NCBI GenBank assembly: GCA_944385065.1
Contig: CALWVX010000114.1
Span: forward strand, 1 to 5,675
From: an uncultured Oscillospiraceae bacterium
GTDB lineage: Bacteria; Bacillota; Clostridia; Oscillospirales; Oscillospiraceae
DNA: 5,675 nucleotides
Direction: 5' to 3'
The position numbers were made by a program, and so were the translations under genes. Positions 1 to 5,609 of the stretch are shown one piece after another; position 1 is the stretch's first letter; every line of letters begins with the position of its first letter. The notes below the pieces were generated by a model that saw only the letters and a program-made list of their open reading frames with translations, was not told where the DNA came from and made no database searches.

Positions 1-2415
1 GAATACGCCATGTCGGTCATCGTGGGCCGGGCCCTGCCCGACGTGCGGGACGGCCTGAAGCCGGTCCACCGCCGCATTCTGTACTCCATGTACGAAAGCG
101 GCCTGACCCATGACAAGCCCTTCAAGAAGTCGGCCACCTGCGTGGGCGACGTGCTGGGCAAATACCACCCCCACGGCGACGCCAGCGTGTATGACGCTCT
201 GGTGCGTCTGGCCCAGGACTTCTCCATGCGCTATCCCCTGGTGGACGGCCACGGAAACTTCGGCTCCATCGACGGCGACCCCCCCGCCGCCTACCGTTAC
301 ACCGAGGCCCGTCTGGCCCGTCTCTCCGATGAGATGCTCCGGGATATTGAGAAGGAGACGGTGGACTGGGACCCCAACTTTGATGAGACCCTGAAAGAGC
401 CCAAGGTCCTCCCCTCCCGATTCCCCAACCTGCTGGTAAACGGCTCCAGCGGCATTGCCGTGGGCATGGCCACCAACATTCCCCCCCACAACATGGGGGA
501 GGTCATTGACGCCACCATCCAGGTACTGGACCACCCGGAGAGCACCCTGTCCGACCTGATGGACCATCTGAAGGGGCCCGACTTTCCCACCCGGGGCATT
601 ATCATGGGCCGCAGCGGCATCCGGGCGGCCTACGCCACCGGCCGGGGCCGGATCACGGTTCGGGCCCGCCATGAATTTGAGGAGTTCGGCAAGGACCGCA
701 CCCGCATCATCATCACCGAAATTCCCTATCAGGTGAACAAGCGGCAGCTGATCAAGAGCATGGCCGACCAGGTGGAGGACAAGCGGCTGGAGGGCATCTC
801 CGACATCCGGGATGAGACCGACCGCAACGGCATGCGCATTGTCATCGAGCTGAAGCGGGATGCCAACCCCCAGGTGGTGCTCAACCGTCTGTTCGCCCAG
901 ACCCAGCTCCAGACCACCTTTGCCATCAACATGCTGGCCCTGGTGGAGGTCAACGGAAAGCTTCAGCCCCGCATCCTCTCTCTGCGGCACATTCTGGATG
1001 AGTACATCGCCTATCAGGAGCAAATCATCACCCGCCGGACCCAGTACGACCTGAAAAAGGCCCAGGAGCGGGCCCACCTGCTGGAGGGTCTGCTCATTGC
1101 CCAGGACAACATCGACGAAGTGATCCGCATCATCCGCACCAGCTATGACAACGCCAAGGAGCGGCTGATGGAGCGGTTCCAGCTGGATGATGTCCAGGCC
1201 CAGGCCATCTGCGACATGAGGCTGATCGCCCTGCAGGGGCTGAACCGGGAGAAGCTGGAGGCCGAGTACAAGGAGCTGGAGGAGCGCATCGCCTATTTCC
1301 AGCAGCTGCTCTCCTCGGAGGAGATGCTCCGGGGCGTTCTGAAGGATGAGCTCACCGCGATCCGGGACAAATACGCCGACGAGCGGGTGACGGAAATTCA
1401 GGATGTGGAAGATGAGATCGACATTGAGGATCTGATCGAAGAGGAACAGTGCGTCTTCACCCTGACGCGGGCGGGCTATATCAAGCGCACCCCCGTCAGC
1501 GAGTACGCCGCCCAGTCCAAGGGCGGTATGGGGAAGAAGGGCATCACCACCCGGGAGGAGGACTATGTGGTGGATGTGTTCACCGCCTCCACCCACGACT
1601 ACATCCTCTTTTTCACCGACACGGGCAAGGTCTATCGGAAAAAGGGCTATCAGATTCCCGAGTCCGGCAAAACGGCCAGAGGCACCAACATTGTCAACAT
1701 TCTCCAGGTGGAGCCGGGCGAGCGGGTGCAGACCATGATCCATACCTCTTCCATCGAGGACGACGGCCGGTTCCTGTTCATGGTCACCCGAAACGGCACG
1801 GTCAAGCGGCTGCCGGCCAACGCGCTGAAAAACCTGCGTAACAACGGCATCCGGGCCCTGCGCATGGACGAGGGAGACGAGCTCATCGCCGTGCGGGAGA
1901 CCGACGGCACCAAGAAGATTCTCCTCGCCACCCATGACGGCATGGCGGTCTGCTTCGACGAGAATGATGTGCGTCCCATGGGCCGGGAGGCGGTGGGCGT
2001 CCGCGGCATCAAGCTCCGGGAGGGAGACTATGTGGTGGGGGCGGCCAGAGCCACCGCCGGAAAGACCGTTCTCTCCATCACAGAGCGCGGCTACGGCAAG
2101 CGTACCCCGGTGGAGGAGTACTCCGTCCACAACCGGGGCGGGCTGGGCATCAAGAACTACGCGATCACCGACAAGACCGGCGGCGTGGTAGGCATCAAGG
2201 TAGTGGATGGATCGGAGGACCTGCTGCTGGTCACCCAGTCGGGCATCCTGATCCGCACTCATGTGGACTCCATCCGCATCGCCGGCCGGGCCACCCAGGG
2301 GGTCATCGTCATGCGCTTCAAAGAGGAGGGGGATCAGGTGATTTCCCTGGCTCTGGCGGAGCGGGAAGAGGAGACTTCCGGCCAGGAGATGGAGGCGGAG
2401 CAGCCCCAGGAATAA
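1..2415 (+). CDS. gyrA: DNA gyrase subunit A, 5' end missing
   Basis: GyrA is the breakage-reunion subunit of gyrase (A2B2). With GyrB it introduces negative supercoils using ATP. The frame is open from base 1 (E-Y-A before the Met at 10), and that Met aligns with an internal residue of GyrA (about residue 26 in E. coli). The true start therefore lies upstream and about 22 codons are missing. Numbering from the Met at 10, I see the DGLKPVHRR segment (15-22), GKYHPHGD (50-57), the catalytic Tyr97 in RYTE (codon 298-300, equivalent to E. coli Tyr122) and PNLLVNGSSGIAVGMATNIPPHN, all typical of the winged-helix and tower region. A C-terminal beta-pinwheel follows (about 480-785), then an acidic tail. 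The estimated full length of about 825 residues is normal. Two oddities: the Ser83-equivalent position is Ala58 (HGDASVYD), and the GyrA box reads QSKGGMG (1513-1533). ParC is an alternative, but the motif style and length favour GyrA. Confidence 0.96.
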   Translation, partial: EYAMSVIVGRALPDVRDGLKPVHRRILYSMYESGLTHDKPFKKSATCVGDVLGKYHPHGDASVYDALVRLAQDFSMRYPLVDGHGNFGSIDGDPPAAYRYTEARLARLSDEMLRDIEKETVDWDPNFDETLKEPKVLPSRFPNLLVNGSSGIAVGMATNIPPHNMGEVIDATIQVLDHPESTLSDLMDHLKGPDFPTRGIIMGRSGIRAAYATGRGRITVRARHEFEEFGKDRTRIIITEIPYQVNKRQLIKSMADQVEDKRLEGISDIRDETDRNGMRIVIELKRDANPQVVLNRLFAQTQLQTTFAINMLALVEVNGKLQPRILSLRHILDEYIAYQEQIITRRTQYDLKKAQERAHLLEGLLIAQDNIDEVIRIIRTSYDNAKERLMERFQLDDVQAQAICDMRLIALQGLNREKLEAEYKELEERIAYFQQLLSSEEMLRGVLKDELTAIRDKYADERVTEIQDVEDEIDIEDLIEEEQCVFTLTRAGYIKRTPVSEYAAQSKGGMGKKGITTREEDYVVDVFTASTHDYILFFTDTGKVYRKKGYQIPESGKTARGTNIVNILQVEPGERVQTMIHTSSIEDDGRFLFMVTRNGTVKRLPANALKNLRNNGIRALRMDEGDELIAVRETDGTKKILLATHDGMAVCFDENDVRPMGREAVGVRGIKLREGDYVVGAARATAGKTVLSITERGYGKRTPVEEYSVHNRGGLGIKNYAITDKTGGVVGIKVVDGSEDLLLVTQSGILIRTHVDSIRIAGRATQGVIVMRFKEEGDQVISLALAEREEETSGQEMEAEQPQE

Positions 2416-2471
2416 AAACCGGCCCCCACCCTCTGGGATAAAGTGGAGACAGCAAAACAGGAGGTATTGAA

Positions 2472-2861
2472 ATGGCCAGAAAACGAGTGAAAATTAGACC
2501 GGGCAAAGCCCAATCCGCCATGAGCTTTGTGGTGGGGATCTTCTTTGTTCTGATCGGTCTGTTCATGGCGGTTCCCCTGTTCGGCCCCTTCGGCCTGCTC
2601 TGGACCGGGATCGCGGTGGCGATTACGGTGGTCAATGGTCTCAACACCTTCGGCAAGAAAGGGATTCCCACCATGGAAATCTATTCTGAGGAGGATGAAG
2701 AGGAAAGTCCCTCTCCTGTCCGGGAGGACCATGACCACATCCCCTCCACCGCTCTGACCCCCCAGGGGCGTCTGGAGCAGCTCAAGACTCTCAGGGAGGC
2801 CGGCCTGCTTACTGACGAGGAGTACCGGAAAAAGCGGGAAGAAATCTTAAACGGACTGTAA
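2472..2861 (+). CDS. Small membrane protein with C-terminal SHOCT-like domain
   Basis: This is a 129-residue protein of unknown function. A basic N-terminus (RKRVKIRPGK) precedes two hydrophobic helices at about 17-34 and 38-57. An acidic linker follows (EEDEEE, 73-78). The last 30 residues (about 99-128) match the pattern of the SHOCT short C-terminal domain: R-L-E-Q-L-K, then L-R-E-A-G-L-L-T-D-E-E-Y, then K-K-R-E-E-I-L. SHOCT domains are common at the ends of small membrane proteins and are thought to mediate oligomerisation; that role is family knowledge, not seen here. By the positive-inside rule, both ends are probably cytoplasmic. The start is fixed by AGGAGGT at 2459-2465, six bases before the ATG. 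It lies 56 bp after gyrA and 38 bp before rnhA with no obvious promoter, so it probably shares their transcript. No functional link to gyrase or RNase H can be shown. Confidence 0.85.
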   Translation: MARKRVKIRPGKAQSAMSFVVGIFFVLIGLFMAVPLFGPFGLLWTGIAVAITVVNGLNTFGKKGIPTMEIYSEEDEEESPSPVREDHDHIPSTALTPQGRLEQLKTLREAGLLTDEEYRKKREEILNGL

Positions 2862-2890
2862 AAAGCGTTTCCCCTGCGGGAGAAAGCTTT
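2862..2890 (+). promoter_or_regulatory. Bulged hairpin abutting the rnhA ribosome binding site
   Basis: An inverted repeat begins right after the stop of the SHOCT gene. AAAGC (2862-2866) pairs with GCTTT (2886-2890), TTTC (2868-2871) with GAAA (2882-2885), and CCC (2872-2874) with GGG (2878-2880). There is a TGC loop and single-base bulges at G2867 and A2881. The rnhA Shine-Dalgarno AGGAGA starts at the next base. There is no U-run beyond the stem's own TTT, so a full terminator is unlikely. It may attenuate, stabilise mRNA or modulate rnhA translation; that role is inferred. Confidence 0.45.
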
Positions 2891-2899
2891 AGGAGAAGC

Positions 2900-3337
2900 A
2901 TGAAAACAGTGACCATCTATACCGACGGGGCCTGTTCCGGCAACCCGGGCCCCGGAGGATGGGGGGCGATTCTGATGTACGGCCCCCACAAAAAGGAATT
3001 ATCCGGAGGCGAGGCCCGGACCACCAACAACCGCATGGAGCTCACCGGAGTGATCTCAGCCCTGGAGGCGCTGAAAGAGCCCTGTACGGTGGAGCTGTAC
3101 TCAGACAGCAAATATGTGCTCGATGCGCTGGACAAGGGCTGGGCCAAGAGCTGGCGGGCCCGTGGCTGGGTCAAGTCGGACAAGAAGCCCGCCCTGAATC
3201 CCGATTTGTGGGAGCGGCTGCTGGACCTGTGCGAATACCACACCGTTCGCCTCCACTGGGTCAAGGGCCACGCGGAAAACCCGTACAACAACCGCTGTGA
3301 TCAGCTGGCGGTGGCGGAGAGCCAGAAGTATAAATAA
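2900..3337 (+). CDS. rnhA: Ribonuclease HI
   Basis: RNase HI cleaves the RNA strand of RNA:DNA hybrids with two metal ions, acting in R-loop removal and primer clearance. The 145-residue protein is a single RNase H domain of normal length. The start reads MKTVTIYTDGACSGNPGPGG. The catalytic set is complete: Asp9, Glu47 (in NNRMEL), Asp69 (in YSDSKYV) and Asp134 (in NNRCDQLA), with the mobile catalytic His124 in WVKGHAEN. The basic-protrusion/handle region of the E. coli type is present (KGWAKSWRARGWVKSDKK, about 79-96), so this is the bacterial type with a substrate-gripping handle. Start choice is supported by AGGAGA at 2891-2896, three bases (AGC minus the start A) to the ATG region, and by homology beginning at residue 1. 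It is the last gene of the + strand run and ends in the shared terminator. Being downstream of gyrA is thematically fitting, since both limit R-loops, but linkage does not prove co-regulation. Confidence 0.97.
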   Translation: MKTVTIYTDGACSGNPGPGGWGAILMYGPHKKELSGGEARTTNNRMELTGVISALEALKEPCTVELYSDSKYVLDALDKGWAKSWRARGWVKSDKKPALNPDLWERLLDLCEYHTVRLHWVKGHAENPYNNRCDQLAVAESQKYK

Positions 3338-3379
3338 ACAGGGGGTCGGCGCTTCTGCGCCGGCCCCCTGTTCGGTTTT
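3337..3379. terminator. Bidirectional intrinsic terminator between convergent genes
   Basis: The stem runs 3337-3352 against 3357-3372, about 16 bp including one G-U pair (T3346 with G3363), closed by a TTCT loop. On the - strand it is followed at once by a T-rich tail (TTTATTTATA), which is good for the cyclodeaminase-like gene. On the + strand the TTTT run (3376-3379) comes after a CGG interruption, so it looks somewhat weaker for rnhA. The rnhA stop and the opposing gene's stop (3378-3380) both sit at its edges. Confidence 0.93.
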
Positions 3380-4469
3380 ACATTAAATTCAGACCCCGGG
3401 CCAGATTGACCGCGAAGTCCTGTACATTGGTGACGATTCCCCGGGCCGACAGACTGCCCCGGTCGCTGAGCTTGTTGACGGCAAACTCAGAGATGTCCAC
3501 GCAGTAGAAATATACCTGCCGTACCGTTCCATCGGGCAGCACCCGATAGGAGGGGGTCATGTTGCCCACGGCGATGGTGTGGAGCATGGTGGCCAGACAG
3601 ATGACCGTGGTGGCTGTTCGGATCTGACTGCGCATGGCGTCCTGGGCCTGATACACGTCCCCCACCACCGGGGGAAGAGGTCCGTCGTCCCGGATGGAGC
3701 CGGCCAGCACATAGGGTACGCCCATCTCCTCGCAGGCCAGCAGGATCCCGTTGTCGATGTGCTCCTCCCGCAGGAAGGCGGAAATAGAGCCGTGGAGCCG
3801 CACTCGGTTGATGGTGTCCAGGTGATTGTAGTGGCCGCCGGGCAGACTCTCCTGAGTGAGAATATTCTGGCCCAGGGCGGTGCCCCGATAGGCGGCCTCC
3901 AGGTCGTGGGTGGCCAGGGCGTTGCCCGCCAGAATGGCGTGGACATAGCCGCCCCGCACCAGTCGGGAGAAGGCCTCCCGGGCGTCATAGTCAAAGGCGA
4001 AAGCGGGCCCCAGCACCCAGACCACCTTTCCGTGGTCCTTCTCATGGCGCAGCAGCTCATACAGCTCGTTATAGTCCCGGGAGAAGGAGGTCTCCCGGGA
4101 GCGGCTCTGCCGGAAGGTGAACAGGTCCCGGTCCCGGGCAGGCTCGCGGAAACCGTCCGGATGGATCAGGATACCTTCCTCCCCCTGCTCGGTGCGGCCC
4201 ACGGCCGCCAGGTCCCCCTGTTTCAGCCGCCGCAGCTCCCGGATCTGGAAGGAACCGTTTTCCCAGACGGCGGCGCAGTCCATGCGGCTCTCCCGGGCCA
4301 GATGCCAGACGCCGCCGACCTTCAGATACTCCGGAAAAATGCTCATGGCGTGATAGCCCTCGGGGGCGACCCCGTCCCGGGGACAGGGAACCAGCTTCAC
4401 ATCCGGGGCCTGCCGCAGCCGGAGCTGGGTAAAATCGGGGGGCGTATAGGGGCGCAGAGAAAACGACAT
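3378..4469 (-). CDS. TIGR00300 / ArgZ C-terminal-like protein, putative ornithine cyclodeaminase
   Basis: The 363-residue protein matches, by recognised motifs, the LOR/SDH-like TIGR00300 family. This family is shared by archaeal-type ornithine cyclodeaminases (ornithine to proline plus ammonia, NAD-dependent) and the C-terminal part of cyanobacterial ArgZ/AgrE. The N-terminal half has the family's R-M-D-A/C segment and K-Q-G-D turn (about 62-86). The Rossmann-like half shows VLGPAFAFD (152-160), AGNALATHDLEAAYRGT (181-197), GGHYNHLDTIN (211-221), VPYVLAGSIRDDGPLPP (251-267), QAQDAMR (274-280), TMLHTIAVGNM (294-304) and VDISEFAVNKLSDRGS (324-339). There is no guanidine-modifying domain of the ArgZ kind. 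The reading frame extends 17 codons further (to 4520), but GGAGG at 4482-4478 lies 8 bases before the Met at 4469, so the shorter form is chosen. It follows the XRE gene by 25 bp and is probably co-transcribed. Substrate is not certain: ornithine is by family analogy, and lysine/saccharopine-type chemistry or another role is possible. Confidence 0.83.
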   Translation of the reverse strand: MSFSLRPYTPPDFTQLRLRQAPDVKLVPCPRDGVAPEGYHAMSIFPEYLKVGGVWHLARESRMDCAAVWENGSFQIRELRRLKQGDLAAVGRTEQGEEGILIHPDGFREPARDRDLFTFRQSRSRETSFSRDYNELYELLRHEKDHGKVVWVLGPAFAFDYDAREAFSRLVRGGYVHAILAGNALATHDLEAAYRGTALGQNILTQESLPGGHYNHLDTINRVRLHGSISAFLREEHIDNGILLACEEMGVPYVLAGSIRDDGPLPPVVGDVYQAQDAMRSQIRTATTVICLATMLHTIAVGNMTPSYRVLPDGTVRQVYFYCVDISEFAVNKLSDRGSLSARGIVTNVQDFAVNLARGLNLM

Positions 4470-4477
4470 GGGAAAAA

Positions 4478-4482
4478 CCTCC
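4478..4482 (-). promoter_or_regulatory. Ribosome binding site fixing the cyclodeaminase-like start
   Basis: Read on the - strand this is GGAGG followed by TTTTTCCC and the ATG at 4469-4467, an ideal 8-base spacing. The alternative upstream Met at 4520 lies inside the end of the XRE gene and would add 17 residues with no family counterpart. Confidence 0.85.
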
Positions 4483-4494
4483 AAACCGGAGCCG

Positions 4495-4704
4495 TCAGTC
4501 GAAATAGAACAGCTCCTCAAATTTTTTATCCAGGGCGATGCACAGTACCAGGGCCAGCTTGGCCGTGGGATTGAACTGGCCCGTCTCGATAGAGCTAATG
4601 GTCTGCCGGGACACGCCCACCAGTTTGGCCAGGTCCCCCTGGGAGAGATTTTTCTCCGCCCGGGCCACCTTCAGCCGGTTTTTCAGGATCAGCTGGTCGT
4701 CCAT
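4495..4704 (-). CDS. Small XRE-family HTH regulator (YozG-like)
   Basis: A 69-residue, single-domain DNA-binding protein of the Cro/C1 type. Residues 8-62 form the five-helix XRE domain: KNRLKVARAEKNLSQGDLA, then VGVSRQTISSIETGQFNPTA with the recognition helix at about 32-40, then LALVLCIALDKKFEELF. The ending LFYFD is usual for this compact group. There is no sensor or oligomerisation domain beyond the fold, so any signal must come from a partner protein. It starts 4 bases after the stop of the preceding membrane-protein gene. The GGTGAGG before its ATG overlaps that gene's last codon and stop and can pair with the anti-Shine-Dalgarno through GGTGA, which suggests translational coupling. It likely binds the TTGACAA repeats upstream of the operon and represses its own promoter. 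That is inferred from gene order and operator position. Confidence 0.92.
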   Translation of the reverse strand: MDDQLILKNRLKVARAEKNLSQGDLAKLVGVSRQTISSIETGQFNPTAKLALVLCIALDKKFEELFYFD

Positions 4705-4708
4705 ATCC

Positions 4709-5035
4709 TCACCATCCCTGTGTCATATAGTCCGCCAGAAACAGAATGGTCAGGGCCAGGAAGCCCAGGGCAAACAGGGCGGAATGGAGCCGTTTCAGCT
4801 GAACAGCCTGGTGCAGCTCCATGCCGAAGAGAGCGGCGCAGTCCAGGGCAAGCAGATCGGAGATGGAGGCGCCGGAGAGGCCAAATTTGCGGTAAAAGGC
4901 CAGGATGGTCGAGACAGTGAACAGAGCCATCAGGCCAAAATAGGGGCTCTTGGAGAGAACGGACCGCTCCCGCTCGTCCTGATTTTTGTTGTCGTTTCGG
5001 CTCTTCTCCAAAATTTCGTCTTTGTCCAAGTCCAT
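4709..5035 (-). CDS. DUF6442-like three-helix membrane protein (second copy)
   Basis: This 108-residue protein is of unknown function. The N-terminus (MDLDKDEILEKSRNDN, then KNQDERE) is hydrophilic and charged. Three hydrophobic stretches follow at about 32-47, 58-72 and 85-101. The DKxEILEKSRxxNxxxDE tag is the hallmark I associate with the DUF6442 family, small membrane proteins usually found next to YozG-like XRE regulators. It is paralogous to its upstream neighbour: tag and topology are shared, and the hydrophobic parts have diverged. I chose the ATG at 5035, not the GTG at 5050, because the G-rich ribosome binding site GGGGAGGGG lies directly before it and because it aligns with the paralogue's start. 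It begins 8 bp after the paralogue's stop. The soluble tag might contact the XRE protein at the membrane; this is inference only. Confidence 0.82.
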   Translation of the reverse strand: MDLDKDEILEKSRNDNKNQDERERSVLSKSPYFGLMALFTVSTILAFYRKFGLSGASISDLLALDCAALFGMELHQAVQLKRLHSALFALGFLALTILFLADYMTQGW

Positions 5036-5043
5036 CCCCTCCC

Positions 5044-5358
5044 CTACCACGTCTCCAGGATATAGGCGGCCACAGAGGCCAAAGTGCCCACCAGCCAGAT
5101 GAGGCCCGTGAACAAAAAGATCTTTTCCTTCCGGGCCCCGTACTGCCCCAGGGACTCACAGGACAGATAGCCCAGGAAGAACACCATGGGCAGGGAACTG
5201 TCCACCCCCCGGATCAGATTGTAGAGCATCACCAGGACGCACAGGGCCAGAAAGCCCACCACGCCCCACTCCCGGCCCTTGTTTCGGGCGTTGAGAACCC
5301 CCTCGTCGTGCAGCTGATTCTCCTTCCGGCTTTTTTCCAAAATTTCATTCTTATCCAT
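5044..5358 (-). CDS. DUF6442-like three-helix membrane protein (first copy)
   Basis: First gene of the - strand operon, 104 residues, function unknown. It starts MDKNEILEKSRKEN followed by QLHDEG, the same charged cytoplasmic tag as the next gene. Hydrophobic helices lie at about 31-48, 56-72 and 80-100. A basic, glycine-containing loop (GQYGARKEK, 71-79) lies between helices 2 and 3. The start at 5358 is supported by AAAGGAG eight bases upstream and by the paralogue. The frame is open up to 5427, but the extra 23 residues are Arg/Gly-rich, overlap the promoter's -10 region and are not plausible protein. The two copies also share a DNA block (TCCAAAATTTC at 5007-5017 and 5336-5346 on the + strand), consistent with an old tandem duplication or selection on the tag. 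Confidence 0.82.
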   Translation of the reverse strand: MDKNEILEKSRKENQLHDEGVLNARNKGREWGVVGFLALCVLVMLYNLIRGVDSSLPMVFFLGYLSCESLGQYGARKEKIFLFTGLIWLVGTLASVAAYILETW

Positions 5359-5417
5359 GTGGAAAACTCCTTTGCTTTGGCGGACGGCCCGGCCGCAGCC
5401 TCCGCTCCTCAGCGCAA

Positions 5418-5446
5418 AGAATAGCACAGGCCGCTCTGTTTGTCAA
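5418..5446 (-). promoter_or_regulatory. Sigma-A-type promoter of the DUF6442/XRE operon
   Basis: On the - strand, TTGACA (5446-5441) is followed by a 17-base spacer and TATTCT (5423-5418). This is a perfect -35 and a five-of-six -10 at optimal spacing. Transcription should start near 5411, leaving a leader of about 50 bases before the ATG at 5358. The -35 hexamer is itself part of the repeat array, so a bound regulator would block RNA polymerase. Confidence 0.85.
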
Positions 5447-5483
5447 GTATACTTGTCAAAATAATTAGAACACTTGTCAAAAT
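5440..5483. repeat. Phased TTGACAA repeat array with palindrome, probable operator
   Basis: On the + strand TTGTCAA occurs three times, starting at 5440, 5453 and 5474. The last two belong to an identical 12-mer, ACTTGTCAAAAT, at 5451-5462 and 5472-5483. These are 21 bp apart, which is two helical turns, so they face the same side of the DNA. Between the first two copies is the perfect 12-bp palindrome CAAGTATACTTG (5444-5455), which overlaps the -35 box. This is the layout expected for cooperative binding of a dimeric XRE repressor, most likely the one encoded in the operon. The binding partner is inferred. Confidence 0.7.
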
Positions 5484-5534
5484 GAGAAGCAGCCCGGGAG
5501 AAAAGACCGCTCCGGCGAAAATCCGGGGAAAGGG

Positions 5535-5563
5535 TTGCAATTTCAGGGGAAACCCGATAAAAT
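5535..5563 (+). promoter_or_regulatory. Sigma-A-type promoter for the rightward gene
   Basis: TTGCAA (5535-5540), a 17-base spacer and TAAAAT (5558-5563) give a good consensus promoter, about 45 bases before the start codon at 5610. A short inverted repeat, GGGTT (5532-5536) and AACCC (5551-5555), spans the -35 and spacer and could be a regulator site, though it is weak. The rest of 5484-5534 shows nothing I recognise. Confidence 0.75.
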
Positions 5564-5609
5564 TTTTTCGCTGAGAATGACGGCCGGATACGGCGGAAAG
5601 GACAAAAAC

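Noticed and set aside
279..487. Two runs of seven C (279-285 and 481-487) as possible phase-variation tracts.
   Set aside because: Both are ordinary proline codons in conserved gyrA motifs, too short to expect slippage, and in an essential gene.
1449..1841. An open frame of 130 codons overlapping gyrA in another frame on the + strand.
   Set aside because: It lies wholly within the strongly conserved gyrA frame, has odd composition (His/Gly/Arg-rich) and no start signal.
2416..2471. A possible extended -10 (TGGGATAAA) between gyrA and the SHOCT gene.
   Set aside because: No -35 hexamer is present at a suitable distance; readthrough from gyrA is simpler.
3579..4574. A long + strand open frame of about 331 codons opposite the cyclodeaminase-like gene.
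   Set aside because: The - strand frame carries clear family motifs, a ribosome binding site and a terminator. The + strand frame has no recognisable domain and is a by-product of GC-rich codon use.
4468..4920. Overlapping + strand open frames across the XRE and membrane-protein genes.
   Set aside because: They are antisense to genes with recognised domains, ribosome binding sites and consistent operon spacing.
5359..5410. A GC-rich leader with possible stem (GCGG/CCGC) as a riboswitch or attenuator of the - strand operon.
   Set aside because: The stem is only four pairs with a large loop and there is no U-run or known riboswitch motif.
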